DNA of 64,000 bases, from contig QDFQ01000005.1 in the NCBI GenBank assembly GCA_003075315.1, positions 62,001-126,000 of the forward strand, given 5' to 3'. This document shows positions 63,353 to 64,000 of the stretch, piece by piece (position 1 is the first letter of the stretch; every line of letters begins with the position of its first letter). Position numbers and translations under genes: made by a program. This DNA is from Arthrobacter sp. TPD3018 (GTDB lineage Bacteria; Pseudomonadota; Alphaproteobacteria; Sphingomonadales; Sphingomonadaceae). Under the pieces are notes generated by a model. The model made no database searches. It saw only the letters and a program-made list of their open reading frames with translations, and was not told the DNA's origin.

Positions 63353-64000
63353 CGACCTTCTTCACCCTCCCCCTCGCTGCGGCGGCGTCTGGCGCGTTCC
63401 TGATGCACCAACGTGCCGTGTTCGAACAGGAATCCGGCAATGTCGGGCTTGCCCGCCGCGCCCAGCACGGTCTGGATGATGATGAGCAGCGGCACCGCCA
63501 GAACGGCGCCCGTCGTGCCCCATACCCAGCCCCAAAAGCTGATCGACACCAGGATCATCAACGGACTGATCGTCAGCCGATGCCCGACGATCAGCGGCGT
63601 GATCGCATTCGCCTCGACGAGGTGACAGCCGATCATCACGCCCGGCGGGATCAGCGCCAGCCAGATGTCGGTGAAGGTCATCAAACCACCGATCGCGAGC
63701 AGGAATGCCGCCAGGATCGGCCCGAAATAGGGGATGTAGTTGAGCAGCGCGACGATACCGCCCCACATCAGCGGCGACGGCATGCCGAGGAAATACAGCG
63801 CGCCCGCGACGATGCCCCCCAGGGTAAGGTTGATGAGCGTGATCGTGCCGAGATAGGCGGACACGTCATCGACGACGTCCTGGATCACGCGAGCGGTCGC
63901 CATTGCGCCGTCGAAGCTGGTGCGACCGGTGATCGTCTTCTTGCGCAGGCCGGTCCAGCCCGAGAGGAAGAAAAAGACGATCAGGATACCGAAGAAGAAT
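63349..64000 (-). CDS. AI-2E-family transporter, N-terminus cut off by the window
   Basis: The frame runs to the right edge, so only the C-terminal ~217 residues are seen. It has hydrophobic helices with the family's conserved loops: VIQDVVDDVSAYLGTITLIN, MWGGIVALLNYIPYFGPIL, the VEANAITPLIVGHRLTISPL motif, and SISFWGWVWGTTGAVLAVPL. Members are polytopic permeases (YdiK/PerM/TqsA type); few substrates are proven, and AI-2 export should not be assumed. The C-terminal tail is strongly basic then acidic (RARRRRSEGEGEEG). Its stop overlaps the tRNA-Asp promoter. Confidence 0.85.
   Translation of the reverse strand, partial: FFFGILIVFFFLSGWTGLRKKTITGRTSFDGAMATARVIQDVVDDVSAYLGTITLINLTLGGIVAGALYFLGMPSPLMWGGIVALLNYIPYFGPILAAFLLAIGGLMTFTDIWLALIPPGVMIGCHLVEANAITPLIVGHRLTISPLMILVSISFWGWVWGTTGAVLAVPLLIIIQTVLGAAGKPDIAGFLFEHGTLVHQERARRRRSEGEGEEGR

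Overview
The window reads as a piece of chromosome from a sphingomonad-type alphaproteobacterium (Sphingomonas or a close relative). The reasons are the high G+C coding bias, abundant GTG/TTG starts and 4-nt start/stop overlaps, a 14-gene nuo operon, the alphaproteobacterial LexA box (GTTC-N7-GTTC), DUF1467/DUF2842/DUF2336 proteins, RNase J, and class I aldolase. I see no prophage, insertion sequence, CRISPR array or rRNA; the genus is inferred from gene content and was not tested by any search.

Layout. 1-3.2 kb: the end of a surface-polysaccharide cluster (glycosyltransferases and a pyruvyltransferase, start/stop overlapped). 3.2-10.2 kb: anmK, rimO, an orphan AAA ATPase, a secreted serine hydrolase, an M17 aminopeptidase and a VOC protein. 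10.3-21 kb: tonB-like and tpiA on the minus strand, then ppiD-trpE, and trpG-trpD-trpC-moaC-moeA-lexA on the plus strand. 21.3-26.5 kb: comEC (minus) divergent from gltX-gltA and a 67-aa membrane protein. 26.5-33 kb: a four-gene minus-strand operon of signalling-like proteins that lack key residues (pseudo-Hpt, nucleotidyltransferase-like membrane protein, DUF2336-type protein, histidine-kinase-like protein). Divergent from it is a 768-aa membrane coiled-coil protein. A 50-aa gene behind a second LexA box follows.

33.2-51.8 kb: one long minus-strand unit, nuoA-B-C-D-(NTF2-like)-E-F-G-H-(34-aa ORF)-I-J-K-L-M-N-birA-coaX-rnj-DUF1467. It carries respiratory complex I plus biotin ligase, pantothenate kinase and RNase J. 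Almost every junction overlaps by 1-4 nt. 52-56.1 kb: efp, suhB, M23 peptidase, L,D-transpeptidase and thiE, separated by palindromic repeats. 56.3-61.3 kb: glycolytic genes fba and gap-(MOSC)-pgk, with a RHH/MazF toxin-antitoxin pair directly upstream of fba. 61.4-64 kb: a 68-aa coiled-coil gene, zapA, a putative 6S RNA, 5-formyl-THF cyclo-ligase, DUF2842, two tandem tRNA-Asp genes and a truncated AI-2E-family permease.

Signals that cut across genes. (1) A 16-bp pseudo-palindrome, STTTWACRCGTTWAAC, occurs upstream of tpiA, gap and the toxin-antitoxin/fba unit, suggesting one regulator of glycolysis. (2) LexA boxes precede lexA and a previously unlabelled 50-aa ORF. (3) Several families of intergenic palindromes recur, including two exactly 83-bp twin-hairpin units and two inverted 58-bp copies flanking suhB.
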